A stretch of 35,065 nt of DNA, from NCBI GenBank assembly GCA_030018915.1, contig JASEHE010000007.1, positions 1-35,065 of the forward strand, read 5' to 3'. This document shows, piece by piece, positions 1 to 9,000 of the stretch. Each line of letters opens with the position of its first letter. Within the stretch, counting starts at the first letter, position 1. Both the position numbers and the translations under genes were made by a program. Under the pieces are notes generated by a model that was not told the origin of the DNA, made no database searches, and was given only the letters and a program-made list of their open reading frames with translations. This DNA is from Verrucomicrobiota bacterium (lineage in GTDB: Bacteria > Verrucomicrobiota > Kiritimatiellia > UBA8416 > SLMC01).

Positions 1-57
1 CCGAAAATCGTCCGCGAAACTGCCCGTACTCTCGCCGCCTATCATCGCACCCGCCAA
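1..57 (-). CDS. Possible 5' end of a minus-strand gene running off the left edge
   Basis: A minus-strand reading frame begins at ATG (position 45) or at an in-frame TTG (position 57) and is open to the window edge, giving MIGGESTGSFADDFR from the ATG. A GGAGG motif lies 5 nt before the TTG and about 16 nt before the ATG, so the TTG is better placed for ribosome binding. With only 15 to 19 codons the product cannot be identified. Plus-strand frame 1 is also open from base 1 to a TGA at 133-135, so the tail of a plus-strand gene is an alternative. Confidence 0.3.
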   Translation of the reverse strand, partial: MAGAMIGGESTGSFADDFR

Positions 58-131
58 AACAGCCTCCTGCCGCGCTCTCCCTGCGCTCCTCTCCGCCAGC
101 TTGCGGAATCGCTGGCCTGGTGTCGGCGGTG

Positions 132-158
132 TTGACAAAAGACAGGCATTGTCCTAAT
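132..158 (+). promoter_or_regulatory. Candidate sigma-70 promoter for the LysM lipoprotein gene
   Basis: A perfect TTGACA (132-137) is followed after 15 nt by CCTAAT (153-158). Both the spacing and the -10 are suboptimal, so this is tentative. It lies about 120 bp before the lipoprotein start, in the gap between two divergently oriented frames. Confidence 0.35.
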
Positions 159-242
159 TCTTTGGCGCATGAAACTCAGTTGGAGTCCCGAGAATACTTG
201 ACGGTAAAAACCGGCTAAAGGCTACGGAACAGGGCAATGCGT

Positions 243-259
243 CGCGGGCAAAGCCCGCG
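243..259 (+). promoter_or_regulatory. Strong hairpin in the leader of the LysM lipoprotein gene
   Basis: CGCGGGC-aaa-GCCCGCG forms a perfect 7-bp GC stem with a 3-nt loop. It ends 18 nt before the ATG at 278 and just before the Shine-Dalgarno-like GGAAGAGAG (267-275). No U-run follows, so it is not a simple terminator. It could be an mRNA-stabilising leader structure or a copy of a short palindromic repeat. Confidence 0.5.
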
Positions 260-277
260 CCATCCTGGAAGAGAGTC

Positions 278-865
278 ATGAAGACACCCGCAGCGAGTTT
301 TTGGGCGATCGTCGTCTCATTGGCCGGCCTGGCCGGATGCGCCGCGTTCCCCAACGAGCGACGGATGGCGGCTATCCGGGAAGACCTGGACATGGCGCGC
401 CTGAATGGCGAACTGAAAACTCTCCAGGCCCGGGTCGAAGGCATGGAGACGGTTCAGCAGCGAATACTGACCGAAATGGAGGCGCTTCGCGCCGAGCGGG
501 GCAGGCCGGACGCGAGCCTGCGGCTGGCGGCGCTGGAGCAGGCGATAAAGACGGTGGACGCCGGCCGGGAGGAGGACAAGAAAGAAATTCTCAAGTTCAT
601 GCAGTCGCTGGCCGCGCCGCCGCCGGCGGCTGGCCGCCGGCCTGTTTCGCCCGGCCCGGTGACGGTTTCGCCGACGGGCGAGCATGTGGTGCAGGCGGGC
701 GAGACTCTGTCGAAGATCGCCGCCGCGTACCAGACGACCGTGGACGCGATCGCAAGGGCGAACAACATGTCGGGCCGTGATATCCTGCGGGTGGGACAGA
801 AGCTGGTCATTCCGGGAGCGGAAGGCGGCAAGTCACGGGCGCTGCCTGGCCGGGAACCGCGATAG
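278..865 (+). CDS. LysM-domain lipoprotein
   Basis: This 195-aa protein starts with a lipoprotein signal peptide whose lipobox LAGC puts the acylated cysteine at residue 21. A helical, probably coiled-coil stretch follows at about residues 30-115, then a Pro-rich linker. The C-terminus is a single LysM domain (residues 135-179, HVVQAGETLSKIAAAY to GQKLVIP), which in this family binds peptidoglycan glycan strands. The likely role is an envelope-anchored protein that contacts the cell wall; no enzymatic domain is present. The ATG at 278 is preceded by GGAAGAGAG at suitable spacing. Its last 59 bp overlap the 3' end of the convergent membrane protein gene. The exact biological role is unknown. 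Confidence 0.85.
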   Translation: MKTPAASFWAIVVSLAGLAGCAAFPNERRMAAIREDLDMARLNGELKTLQARVEGMETVQQRILTEMEALRAERGRPDASLRLAALEQAIKTVDAGREEDKKEILKFMQSLAAPPPAAGRRPVSPGPVTVSPTGEHVVQAGETLSKIAAAYQTTVDAIARANNMSGRDILRVGQKLVIPGAEGGKSRALPGREPR

Positions 866-1562
866 AGACGAGGATGGTCGGCGGCAGAGCAGGCTGTGGC
901 GAGCCCGCCAGGAGGGGCGTCTTGGAGGAGGAGGCGGTTTCCGCAGGGGCTGGGATGTCGGGGGCGGGCTTGAGACTGTTCGTCATGCGCGGCCATTCTT
1001 CCCTCAGGTTTTGAATCTCCCGTTGGAGCTTCAACTGTCTGAACTCCATGGCCGCCAGCAGATCGTTCATCTGCCGGAACCGGTCGGCCTGGGCTAGGCC
1101 ACGCGATTCCAGGTCGGCGCCGGCCTGGAGGATAGACCGGTGTCTTGCATCGAGATCCGCCTGAACGCGGACGGTATGCTGTTGGACCCCTGTTATGGCG
1201 GCCCGTGTGTCTTGATTGAGCGCCGCGGAGAGTTCCTCGAACCGGGCAACATGCCGCTGGACGTCGCGGAAGTCGCCTCGAATTCCGCGGACGCAGGCGA
1301 CGGTGAAGGCGATGCCGGCGGCTGTGATCAGGAGCAACAGGAGCGTGAAGAACGCGGCCAGAATGAAGACGCGGCGGCGGGCTTGGCGGCGTTCCGCCTC
1401 CAGGAAGTCGCGGAATTCCTGGAGAACTGGCAGCGGCTCGGCTTCCGGGTCCGGAGCCGCGGAGAGGCCCAGTTGACTCATGACAAGGGAGGCGGTGCTC
1501 CGCGCGAGTTCGCGGTGCTTCTCCATGTGTTGCTTAAGCGCTTTCGGGGGAGCGTCGTCCAT
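807..1562 (-). CDS. Single-pass membrane protein with periplasmic coiled coil
   Basis: The product has 251 residues. Residues 1-64 are hydrophilic. One strong transmembrane segment (about 65-90, FILAAFFTLLLLLITAAGI) follows an Arg-rich stop (RRQARRR), suggesting an inside-N topology. Residues 92-205 look like a long helix or coiled coil (RDVQRHVARFEELSAAL, LDARHRSILQAGADL), and the C-terminus is a Pro-rich tail. No enzymatic motif is visible and I do not recognise a family. It lies 81 bp downstream of the large coiled-coil gene on the same strand, which suggests a shared operon. A 20-bp palindrome sits just before its start. Its 3' end overlaps the LysM lipoprotein gene on the other strand. 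Confidence 0.7.
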   Translation of the reverse strand: MDDAPPKALKQHMEKHRELARSTASLVMSQLGLSAAPDPEAEPLPVLQEFRDFLEAERRQARRRVFILAAFFTLLLLLITAAGIAFTVACVRGIRGDFRDVQRHVARFEELSAALNQDTRAAITGVQQHTVRVQADLDARHRSILQAGADLESRGLAQADRFRQMNDLLAAMEFRQLKLQREIQNLREEWPRMTNSLKPAPDIPAPAETASSSKTPLLAGSPQPALPPTILVSIAVPGQAAPVTCRLPLPE

Positions 1563-1577
1563 GCGTCACCACGCTTC

Positions 1578-1597
1578 TTGTGCCACTAGTGGCACAA
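1578..1597. promoter_or_regulatory. Perfect 20-bp palindrome upstream of the membrane protein gene
   Basis: TTGTGCCACTAGTGGCACAA is a perfect inverted repeat centred 26 bp upstream of the start at 1562, in the gap after the large coiled-coil gene. A second pair of arms, ACAAAGA (1594-1600) and TCTTTGT (1611-1617), shares bases with its right arm, so two exclusive hairpins are possible. No clear terminator U-run follows on the minus strand. It may be an operator for a dimeric regulator or an RNA switch between the two cistrons. Confidence 0.55.
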
Positions 1598-1643
1598 AGA
1601 GGCGCAAACTTCTTTGTTTTTCGGTTACTGCGGCTCTGAGGCG

Positions 1644-4600
1644 TTAGACCTGGCCGGGCGACTGGCTCTTGGCATGCTGGGATTGCTGCCAGAGCTTCAA
1701 CTCGCGCGCGGCTTCGGCTTCCAGATCGGCGAGTGTCAAACCAGAGCCGTCCGCGGCGCCTCCGGAAACGTCGGCCGCTTCGATCGGCTCCAGTAGGACC
1801 GACTCGCCATCGGCCTGCCCTGCGGCCAGGTCGAGGCGCTGTGTTTCCAGAGCTTTTTTCTGGATCAGCTCCAGCCGGGCGGAGATTTGAGTTTTGGCCC
1901 GCTGGAGCTGTTCGAGGCGGCGGAGCAGCGAGGTCTCTTTCTGGCGTTCGCGCCGGATTTCGTCCTCGTAGAGCTTTTTCTGATGGGCGAGCTGCTGGTC
2001 CTTCTTGCGCAGTTGGAGGGTCGAGTCCTGGATGGCCTTTTTCTGCTGGATGAGTTCCTGTTCCTTTTGCCTGCGCTGCTCGCGTTCCTCGTCGTAGAAC
2101 TTCTTGTGCTGGTCAATCCGCGCGGCAGAGGCCTCCAGTTCCTGCTCCAAATGCTCGATTCGCTGTTGCAGAGTCTCAGCCTTGAGGCGGCCGGTTTCCT
2201 GCTGGTCCTCATGCAGGATGCGTTGCTGCTCGGAGCGGTGAAGGGCCTGTTCGAGTTCGGCGCTGATGGCCTGCTGCTCCTGATGCATCTGCTCGGTTAG
2301 GGCCTGGAATTCCAATTCCCGCTGCTGCCGGCGGTCCTGTTCTTCCGCAAGGAGGGGTCTTTGGTGGTCCAAGTCGCTGGCGGCTTCTTCGAGCTTGTGC
2401 AGGAGCGCCTGGCGGGTCTCGGTGAGCTGCTGAATCTGCGCGGAGAGCTTCTGCTGGGCCTCGGCGTGCCGGTCCTGAGCCTCGCGCAGCAGCGCATCGC
2501 GCTGCTCGGTTGCGGCGGTCAGTTGCTGAATCTGCTCCTGGCCGATTGCAAGGTTCTGCTGGACCGCTGCGACGGTCTCCTCCAATTCCTGAATGCGGCG
2601 CGCGCCCTGCTCGCGCTCAGCCCGGATCTCGGCCGTCTGGGCGCCTGCCTGCTTGCTGGCGGCTTTCTCGTCGGCAAGTTCCTTGTAGAGTTGGGCGGTC
2701 TCCTGTTCCTTCTGTCGGCGAATCTTCTGCTCGTCCTGGATGAGCTTCTTATGGCGCTCTATTTCCTGGAGGCGGTGCTGGGCGCGGGTTTGTTCGTTGG
2801 CCGATGTCTTGCGCGCCTGGTCGAGTTCGGCGGCTAGTTCCTGTTGTTTCTGCCGCAGCCCCTGGACGACGTCTTGATGGCGGTCCTCCTGCTCGGCCGA
2901 TTCCACACGCAGCGTCTCGTAGAGCTTCTTGAGTTCGGACAGGTCCTGCTCCCGCTGCCGAAGCTGGGCGAGGTTCTCGTCCAGCATGGCGTTCCGTTCT
3001 TCGAGATACCGCCGCAACTCCTGGTGTTTCTGGGTCAACTGGTGCAGGCGCTCGACCGCCTCCGTTTCCTTCTGCGCGAACTGCCGGCTGACAGCGTCGA
3101 ACGCCGCCTTTTGGTCCTCCAGGTCCTTTCTGCTCTTTTGGACGGCGTCGTTGGCCTTTTCGAGGCTCTGCGCGAGTTGCTCGATTCGCTGATTGAGATG
3201 GCGTTCGCGGTCCTTGACCGCGTTCTCGCTCTGCAGATGCAGATGCTTCTCGGTTTCGAGCGATTGCTGGAGCCGCGCGATCTGGTCGGTGAACTCGTCG
3301 CGTTCGTTCTGGAGCTGCTGGACGGTCTGCCCAAGAGTCGAGAGCTTCTCCTGCCCCTCGGCCTGCGAGGCGACGATGGCTTGATTGAACCGGGCGAGCT
3401 CCTCGCGGGACTGCTGAAGCGCTTTGCGGGCCTCGCGGGCTTCGTGGCCGGCGGCTGCGAGTTGCCGTTCGAGGTAGGCCTTGACCTTCTTGTCGGATTC
3501 GACTTCCTCCGACAGGCCGTTGACCTTCTGCTCGGCTTCCCATTCGGTCTGGTCGAGCTTGCTCGTGAGAGCGGTGATCTGATTCTGGAGGTCGTCAACG
3601 CGCTGGCTCAACTCGGCCTCGCGGTTCTGGTTTTCTTCCACGGCCTGGTTGTAGCGGGAGGTCTGATACAGCAGTTCCTCGTCCTTCTGCTTCAGGTCGG
3701 CGAACATGTCGTTCTTTAGTTTGACCGTCTGGTCGAGTTGGACTTGGGTGTCGCCGAGCTTGCGCGAGAGCTGCTGGCGCTCGGTCTGGAGTTCATCGTA
3801 GCGGGCGCCGACCTCTCCGCCGGACTTGCGGATGTGCTGCTGAAGTTCCTGCGCGCTCTTTTGGAAGTGTTCGACGTCCTGTTCGGATCTGGAGAGTTTG
3901 CGGCGGAGCGATTCGTTCTCGGCCTGGATTTGCTCCAGGCGGGTCTGAATCCGGCGCCGTTTTTCTTCGTCCTCGGGGCTGGTCTTGACCTCGACCGCGA
4001 ACTTGTCGAGCAGGAGCTTCTTGACCTGGACGATTTGGGTCTTGAGCGCCTCCTGCTGCTCCTGGCTCTGAACGGCGAAAGTTTCGTGGGCCTGGACGCG
4101 GGCGCGCAGTTCCTCTTCAGACGCGGCGAGACGGGCGGCAAGGTCCCGGCGCTCCTGCTCGAAGGCTGCGATACGCTGGGCGAGGGCGGTTTCCTTCCGC
4201 GCCAGGAGATTCTCGGCCTCGACATGCCGCGCTGTCAACTGCGCGAGTTCATCCTGAGCCTTTTGGAGTCGCGCGGCCGCGGAAACCGAGACATCGCGCA
4301 GGCCCTCGATTTCCTTTCGGAGGCCCGCCTCGGCGGCCGCCTGCCTCTTGATTCGAGCTTCGGCATCGGTTGCTTGAGCGGCCAGCGCAAGGAGGCGTGA
4401 TTCCATTTCGCCGGCGCGCTTGGCGAATTCGACCTTGCGCCGGCCGTCGGCGCGGGCCAACTCGGCATCGCGAGTTTGATGGGTCTCGGATTCCCGGCAC
4501 GTCTTTTCCGGCTCGGCGGTCTCGGCGAGCCGGCGGTTCAGCGCCTCGATCTCTTGCTTCAGCGCGGACTCCGTTGCCTGAGCTTGCTCGCGCAGTTCCT

Positions 4601-5927
4601 CCATTTCCCGGGTCTTTTTTTGGAGATTCTTTCCGGAAACGCCCAGCCGGCAGATCGAGGTTTGCGTCCGCTTCTGCAGATCACGGATACGGTCCTGCAG
4701 TTCGGTTTCACGCCGGGCGGCTTCGACATCGAGAGCCGACTGACCGGCGCGCTGGGCTTCGAATTCCTGGCGAGTCTGATCGAGGCGGACGCCGGTCTCG
4801 CCGAGCGCGGCGTTGAGCCGCTCGATCTCGGCCTGAAGGCGCTGCTCGGTGTCGTGGGCAGTCTGGCCGACTGTCGCGAGGGCTTCGCCGGCTTCCCGGA
4901 ATCGGCTCTGTGTCTCCTCGAGTTGCGCCGCAGCGCGCTGCAATTGTTCCGTGAGTTCCTGGACGCGGTTTCGAAGGATCGTTTCCTGTTCCGGGGATGG
5001 GCCCACGGTGACGCGCTTGCCCTGGGTCCAGTCGATTTGCTCGGTCGGTTCGGCCGCCTTGGCTAGTTTCTCCTCGGCCTTTCGGAGGGCGGCGGTGGCC
5101 GCCGCTTTCTCCTTCTCCAACGCGGCGATGGTCTGCTGCCACTCCGCCTCGGCTTCCTCGTGGCGCTTCAGGGCAGCCTGCGCTTCGGCCGGACCAGCCC
5201 CGGTCGCCTGCGCGGCGGATTGCAGTTGTCGGCTGAGATTCTCGATTTGGGCCGTCAGCTCGGCGGCGCGAGCTTCCAACTGCCGCTTCTGTTCGTCGGC
5301 GCGCCGGCGCAACTGGTCGGCCTCGCGGGTTGCGTCCGCCGCAGTCTGCGTGGAGGATGCCAGCTTGGCGTTGAGTTCCTCGACCTGCCGGGTTAGGTCG
5401 GCGATCGAGGCCTTGACGCATCGGCGTTCTTGGTCAAGTTCCAGCTGCTGCTTGGAGGTGTCGGTTTTTTGGAGCGGCGCGCGCGTTTCGCGCGACGGCG
5501 CGACGGCCTGGGCCGGCTTGGGTTCGCGGGACAGGATGGTTTCCGGCGCCGCCTCGCCGAGGATGGCCGGCTTCATGCGTTCGACGGTGGAGCGCTGCCG
5601 GGTGGTTTCGTTGATGATGCGGGCGTCCAGGGTAACGGTTCCGTCCTCCAGGGAATCGGCGAGAGCGCGGATGTTCATCGGGCCGTAGAACATGCCGTCC
5701 GCGAGTTCGACCTTCCAAACCATCTCGAGATCCGGGAGGCTTTCGGCGGGAAGCCAGGTTTTGCGATCCGTGGAAATCCGGCTGCCGGGAACGATGCGGG
5801 CCTGTTCGACCCAGTCGCGGAGCGTAGCGACGGCGACTGGGCCGAAGACGGAGCCATCGTCAATCTTCAGGAACCAGGGTTTTTCTTGGGAGGACAGCTT
5901 CGGCGCGTCATTTGATGGGTCTGCCAT
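1644..5927 (-). CDS. Very long coiled-coil protein with two N-terminal GYF_2-like domains
   Basis: The ORF track begins at 5984, but the ATG at 5927 (MADPSNDAPK) is preceded by a GGGGGG run at normal spacing, giving 1427 aa. Two GYF_2/DUF4339-like modules open the protein: WFLKIDDGSVFGPVAVATL at about residues 18-70 and KVELADGMFYGPMNIRAL at about 71-115. In other bacteria such modules are thought to bind proline-rich peptides. Residues from about 150 to 1370 are almost wholly Gln/Glu/Lys/Arg/Ala-rich heptads, an extended coiled coil with no ATPase motifs, so it is not an SMC protein. No signal peptide or membrane segment is seen; it is probably cytoplasmic and scaffold-like. It sits between dnaE and a membrane coiled-coil gene, which may anchor it. 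The function is not known. Confidence 0.8.
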   Translation of the reverse strand: MADPSNDAPKLSSQEKPWFLKIDDGSVFGPVAVATLRDWVEQARIVPGSRISTDRKTWLPAESLPDLEMVWKVELADGMFYGPMNIRALADSLEDGTVTLDARIINETTRQRSTVERMKPAILGEAAPETILSREPKPAQAVAPSRETRAPLQKTDTSKQQLELDQERRCVKASIADLTRQVEELNAKLASSTQTAADATREADQLRRRADEQKRQLEARAAELTAQIENLSRQLQSAAQATGAGPAEAQAALKRHEEAEAEWQQTIAALEKEKAAATAALRKAEEKLAKAAEPTEQIDWTQGKRVTVGPSPEQETILRNRVQELTEQLQRAAAQLEETQSRFREAGEALATVGQTAHDTEQRLQAEIERLNAALGETGVRLDQTRQEFEAQRAGQSALDVEAARRETELQDRIRDLQKRTQTSICRLGVSGKNLQKKTREMEELREQAQATESALKQEIEALNRRLAETAEPEKTCRESETHQTRDAELARADGRRKVEFAKRAGEMESRLLALAAQATDAEARIKRQAAAEAGLRKEIEGLRDVSVSAAARLQKAQDELAQLTARHVEAENLLARKETALAQRIAAFEQERRDLAARLAASEEELRARVQAHETFAVQSQEQQEALKTQIVQVKKLLLDKFAVEVKTSPEDEEKRRRIQTRLEQIQAENESLRRKLSRSEQDVEHFQKSAQELQQHIRKSGGEVGARYDELQTERQQLSRKLGDTQVQLDQTVKLKNDMFADLKQKDEELLYQTSRYNQAVEENQNREAELSQRVDDLQNQITALTSKLDQTEWEAEQKVNGLSEEVESDKKVKAYLERQLAAAGHEAREARKALQQSREELARFNQAIVASQAEGQEKLSTLGQTVQQLQNERDEFTDQIARLQQSLETEKHLHLQSENAVKDRERHLNQRIEQLAQSLEKANDAVQKSRKDLEDQKAAFDAVSRQFAQKETEAVERLHQLTQKHQELRRYLEERNAMLDENLAQLRQREQDLSELKKLYETLRVESAEQEDRHQDVVQGLRQKQQELAAELDQARKTSANEQTRAQHRLQEIERHKKLIQDEQKIRRQKEQETAQLYKELADEKAASKQAGAQTAEIRAEREQGARRIQELEETVAAVQQNLAIGQEQIQQLTAATEQRDALLREAQDRHAEAQQKLSAQIQQLTETRQALLHKLEEAASDLDHQRPLLAEEQDRRQQRELEFQALTEQMHQEQQAISAELEQALHRSEQQRILHEDQQETGRLKAETLQQRIEHLEQELEASAARIDQHKKFYDEEREQRRQKEQELIQQKKAIQDSTLQLRKKDQQLAHQKKLYEDEIRRERQKETSLLRRLEQLQRAKTQISARLELIQKKALETQRLDLAAGQADGESVLLEPIEAADVSGGAADGSGLTLADLEAEAARELKLWQQSQHAKSQSPGQV

Positions 5928-5963
5928 TTGAGAACCCCCCGTTCGTTCTTGTCGCCGACTCAG

Positions 5964-5980
5964 CCGCGCGCGGCGCGCGG
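5964..5980 (-). terminator. GC-rich hairpin between dnaE and the coiled-coil gene
   Basis: CCGCGCG-cgg-CGCGCGG forms a 7-bp GC stem about 60 bp downstream of the dnaE stop on the minus strand. No U-run follows, so it may only attenuate or pause transcription. Confidence 0.3.
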
Positions 5981-6038
5981 TCAAGCTCCATTGGCTACGG
6001 CCAATCGCGCGGATACTGCCGCAGGAATGGTGGCTAAG

Positions 6039-9000
6039 TCAAGCAGGTTTGGAACGCCATTTGTCTCTTGTGGCGCGATTTTCCCTGCCGGTCGCGCGGT
6101 GGGTGGCGACGTAGACGCTGCGTTCTCCAAGCAGGGCTTCGAGGTTGTGGATCAACTCCATGTCCGCCATGACGTGAAAGCCGATGTCGGTTTCGAGAAA
6201 GACTTTTTCGCCGGAGGGGAATTGCAGGCAGATGACGACGGGGATCCGGCCGGGATGGCGGCTGAGGATTTGGCGGATGCGTTCGAGCTTGTCGTCGTCG
6301 AGATGGACGGCGGGGACATGGATGCTGAGGCGGGCGGCGAGGTGTTTTGGGGCGTCGGCCAGCGGATAGATTTCCTGAGCGATCAGGTTGGGGTTCGGGC
6401 CCCGGCGCGACACCTGGCCGCAGACGAGCACGGCGGCGTCTTGGACAACGAGGTCGCGGTATTTCCGGTAGATGTCGGGCCACACGACGACCTCGATGGA
6501 GCCGCCGAGGTCGTCGAGCGTCAGCACGACCATGTCCTCCTTGCTCTGCTTGACGATCTTGCGGATGATCCGGGCGATGATGCCGCCGAGCCGCGTGTAG
6601 GCGCCGTCCTCCAGCTTGAGGATGCTCTCGACGGCGGCAAGCTGGTAGCGTTCCAGTAGCGGCTTGTAACGGGTGAGCGGATGCCCGCTCATGTAGACGC
6701 CCAGGAGCTCCTTTTCGCCGGCGAGGAGTTCGCTTTCGGACCAGGGCTTGACCTCGGGCAGGGCCTCGGTTTCGGCCGGCGGCCGGTCAATGTCGAACCG
6801 GTCGAAGAGGCTGATTTGTCCCGAGCGGCGGTCGCGCTGGACAGCGGCGGCGCGGGCCATGGCGAAGTCAATGCCGTTGAAGAGCCTGGCGCGGTTGCGT
6901 TCCACGCTGTCGAAAGCGCCGGACTTGACAAAGGCTTCGATGACTTTCTTGTTGACGAACTGTGGGTCTATCCGGTCGCAGAAGCTGACGAGGCCGGCAT
7001 ATGGCCCAGCGGCCGCGCGTTCCCGGACGACGGCGTCGGCGGCGTCGGTCCCCACGTTCTTGATTCCGGCGAGTCCGAAGCGGACGGTCCCGTCGGACGG
7101 CGTGAAACGGACCTGACTGGCGTTGACGTCCGGCGGGAGAATCCGCAGGCCCATATTCTCGGCCTCAGCGGTGAAGACCGGCAATTTGTCGGCGTTGCCG
7201 ATTTCGCTGGATAGGAGCGCGGCCATGAACTCGGCGGGAAAGTTGGCCTTGAGGTAGGCGGTCTGGTAGGCGACGACGGCGTAGGCGGCGCTGTGCGACT
7301 TGTTGAACCCGTAGCCGGCGAACTTCTCGATGGCGGCGAATATCCCGTCGGCGAGTTCGACGCGGATTCCATGCAACCTGGCGCAGCCGGCAATGAACTT
7401 AGCGCGCTGTTGCGCCATTTCGCCCGCCTTCTTCTTGCTCATTGCGCGGCGGAGGATGTCGCCTTCCGCGAGGGAGTAGCCGGCCAGGACATTGGCGGCC
7501 TTCAGGACCTGCTCCTGGTAGATCATCACTCCGCAGGTTTCCTCGAGGATGGGCCGGAGCAGGTCGTGCGCGTAGTGGACTTTCGCGCGGCCGGTCTTGC
7601 GGTTCACATAGTCTTCGAGCATGTTCATGGGGCCTGGACGGAATAACGCGATCATGGCAATGAGGTCCTCGATTTTGTCGATGCCGACGCGGCGGATGAG
7701 GTCGCGCATGCCCGAGCTTTCAAGCTGGAACACGCCAACCGTGTCGCCCCGATTGAGAAGGCCGTAGGTGGGTTTGTCGTCAAAGACGAGGGCGTCGAGG
7801 TCTAGCGTCTTGCCCTGGGTGGTTCGGATCAGGTCAAGGGCTTCCTGGATCACGGTGAGGGTCTTGAGCCCGAGGAAGTCCATTTTGAGCAGGCCGAGCG
7901 CGCCGAGCGGCTCCATGGCGTACTGGGTGACGACTTCGTCTTCTTTGCCGCAGGCGAGCGGCGCGATCTCGATCAGCGGCTTCTCGCCGATGACGACACC
8001 GGCGGCGTGGGTGGCCAGGTTCCGGTACAATCCTTCGAGGACGAACCCGTAGTCCAGGATGCGCCGGCAGCCCGGATCGGTCTCGTAGGTCCGCCGGAAC
8101 TCCGGGTTCAGTTCGAGCGCCTTGCGGAGCGTCATCTTGGGGTCTTCGGGCACGAGTTTGGCGATCAGGTCGCACTTCGTGTAGGGGATTTCCAGGACGC
8201 GGCCGACGTCGCGGATGACGTTTCTGGCGCCGAGCGAGTTGAAGGTGGCGATCTGCGCGACGTTCTCGCGCCCGTACTTGTTCTTGACGTACTCGATGAC
8301 CTCGCCGCGGCGGGCCTGGCAGAAGTCAATGTCGAAGTCTGGCGGTGAGACCCGTTCCGAGTTCAGGAATCGCTCGAAGATGAGGCCGTAGCGAAGCGGT
8401 TCGATGGCGGTAATGCCGAGGACGTAGGCCACGAGACTGCCGCCGCCGGACCCGCGCCCGGGACCGACGGGGATATGCCGCTCGTGGGCGAATCTGACGA
8501 AGTCCCACACGACGAGGAAGTAGTTGACGAATCCGGTTTTCTCGATGACGGCCAGTTCGCCGCGGAAGCGGTCGAGAATCTGTCGCTCGCGTTCGTCCCG
8601 AGGATGGGCCGGGTCCGGAACGCCGTAGCGGCGGCGGATTCCCTCCATGCCGAGGCTGACAAGATAGTCCTTCCGCTCGATACGCATTGGCGCCTCGAAA
8701 GTGGGGAAATGAAGACGGCCGAACTCCAGCTCGACGTTGCAGCGATCGGCGATCCGCGCGGCGCAATCGATCGCGTCCGTGAAGCCCGGGAGGCGGCGCT
8801 CCATTTCCGCGCGGGTCTTCATGTAGAACTCGTGGGTCGGGTAGCGCATTCGCTTCGGATCGCGCATGACCGTCTGGGTCTGGAGGCAGAGCAGGACCTC
8901 GTGCGCTGGCGCGTGTTCCTTCTTGAGGTAGTGGACGTCGTTGGTGGCGACCAGGGGGATGCCGGTTCGGAGAGAGAGGTTGCGTATGGCCGCGTTGACG

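Noticed and set aside
114-127. GG-N10-GC match upstream of the LysM lipoprotein gene
   Set aside because: Flanks (TGGCCTG, TCGGC) do not fit the sigma-54 consensus well, and such dinucleotide matches are common in GC-rich DNA.
2844-3719. 291-aa Leu-rich plus-strand ORF
   Set aside because: It arises from antisense reading of Gln/Glu/Lys codons in the long coiled coil (CAG, GAG and AAG read as Leu and Phe), not from a real membrane protein.
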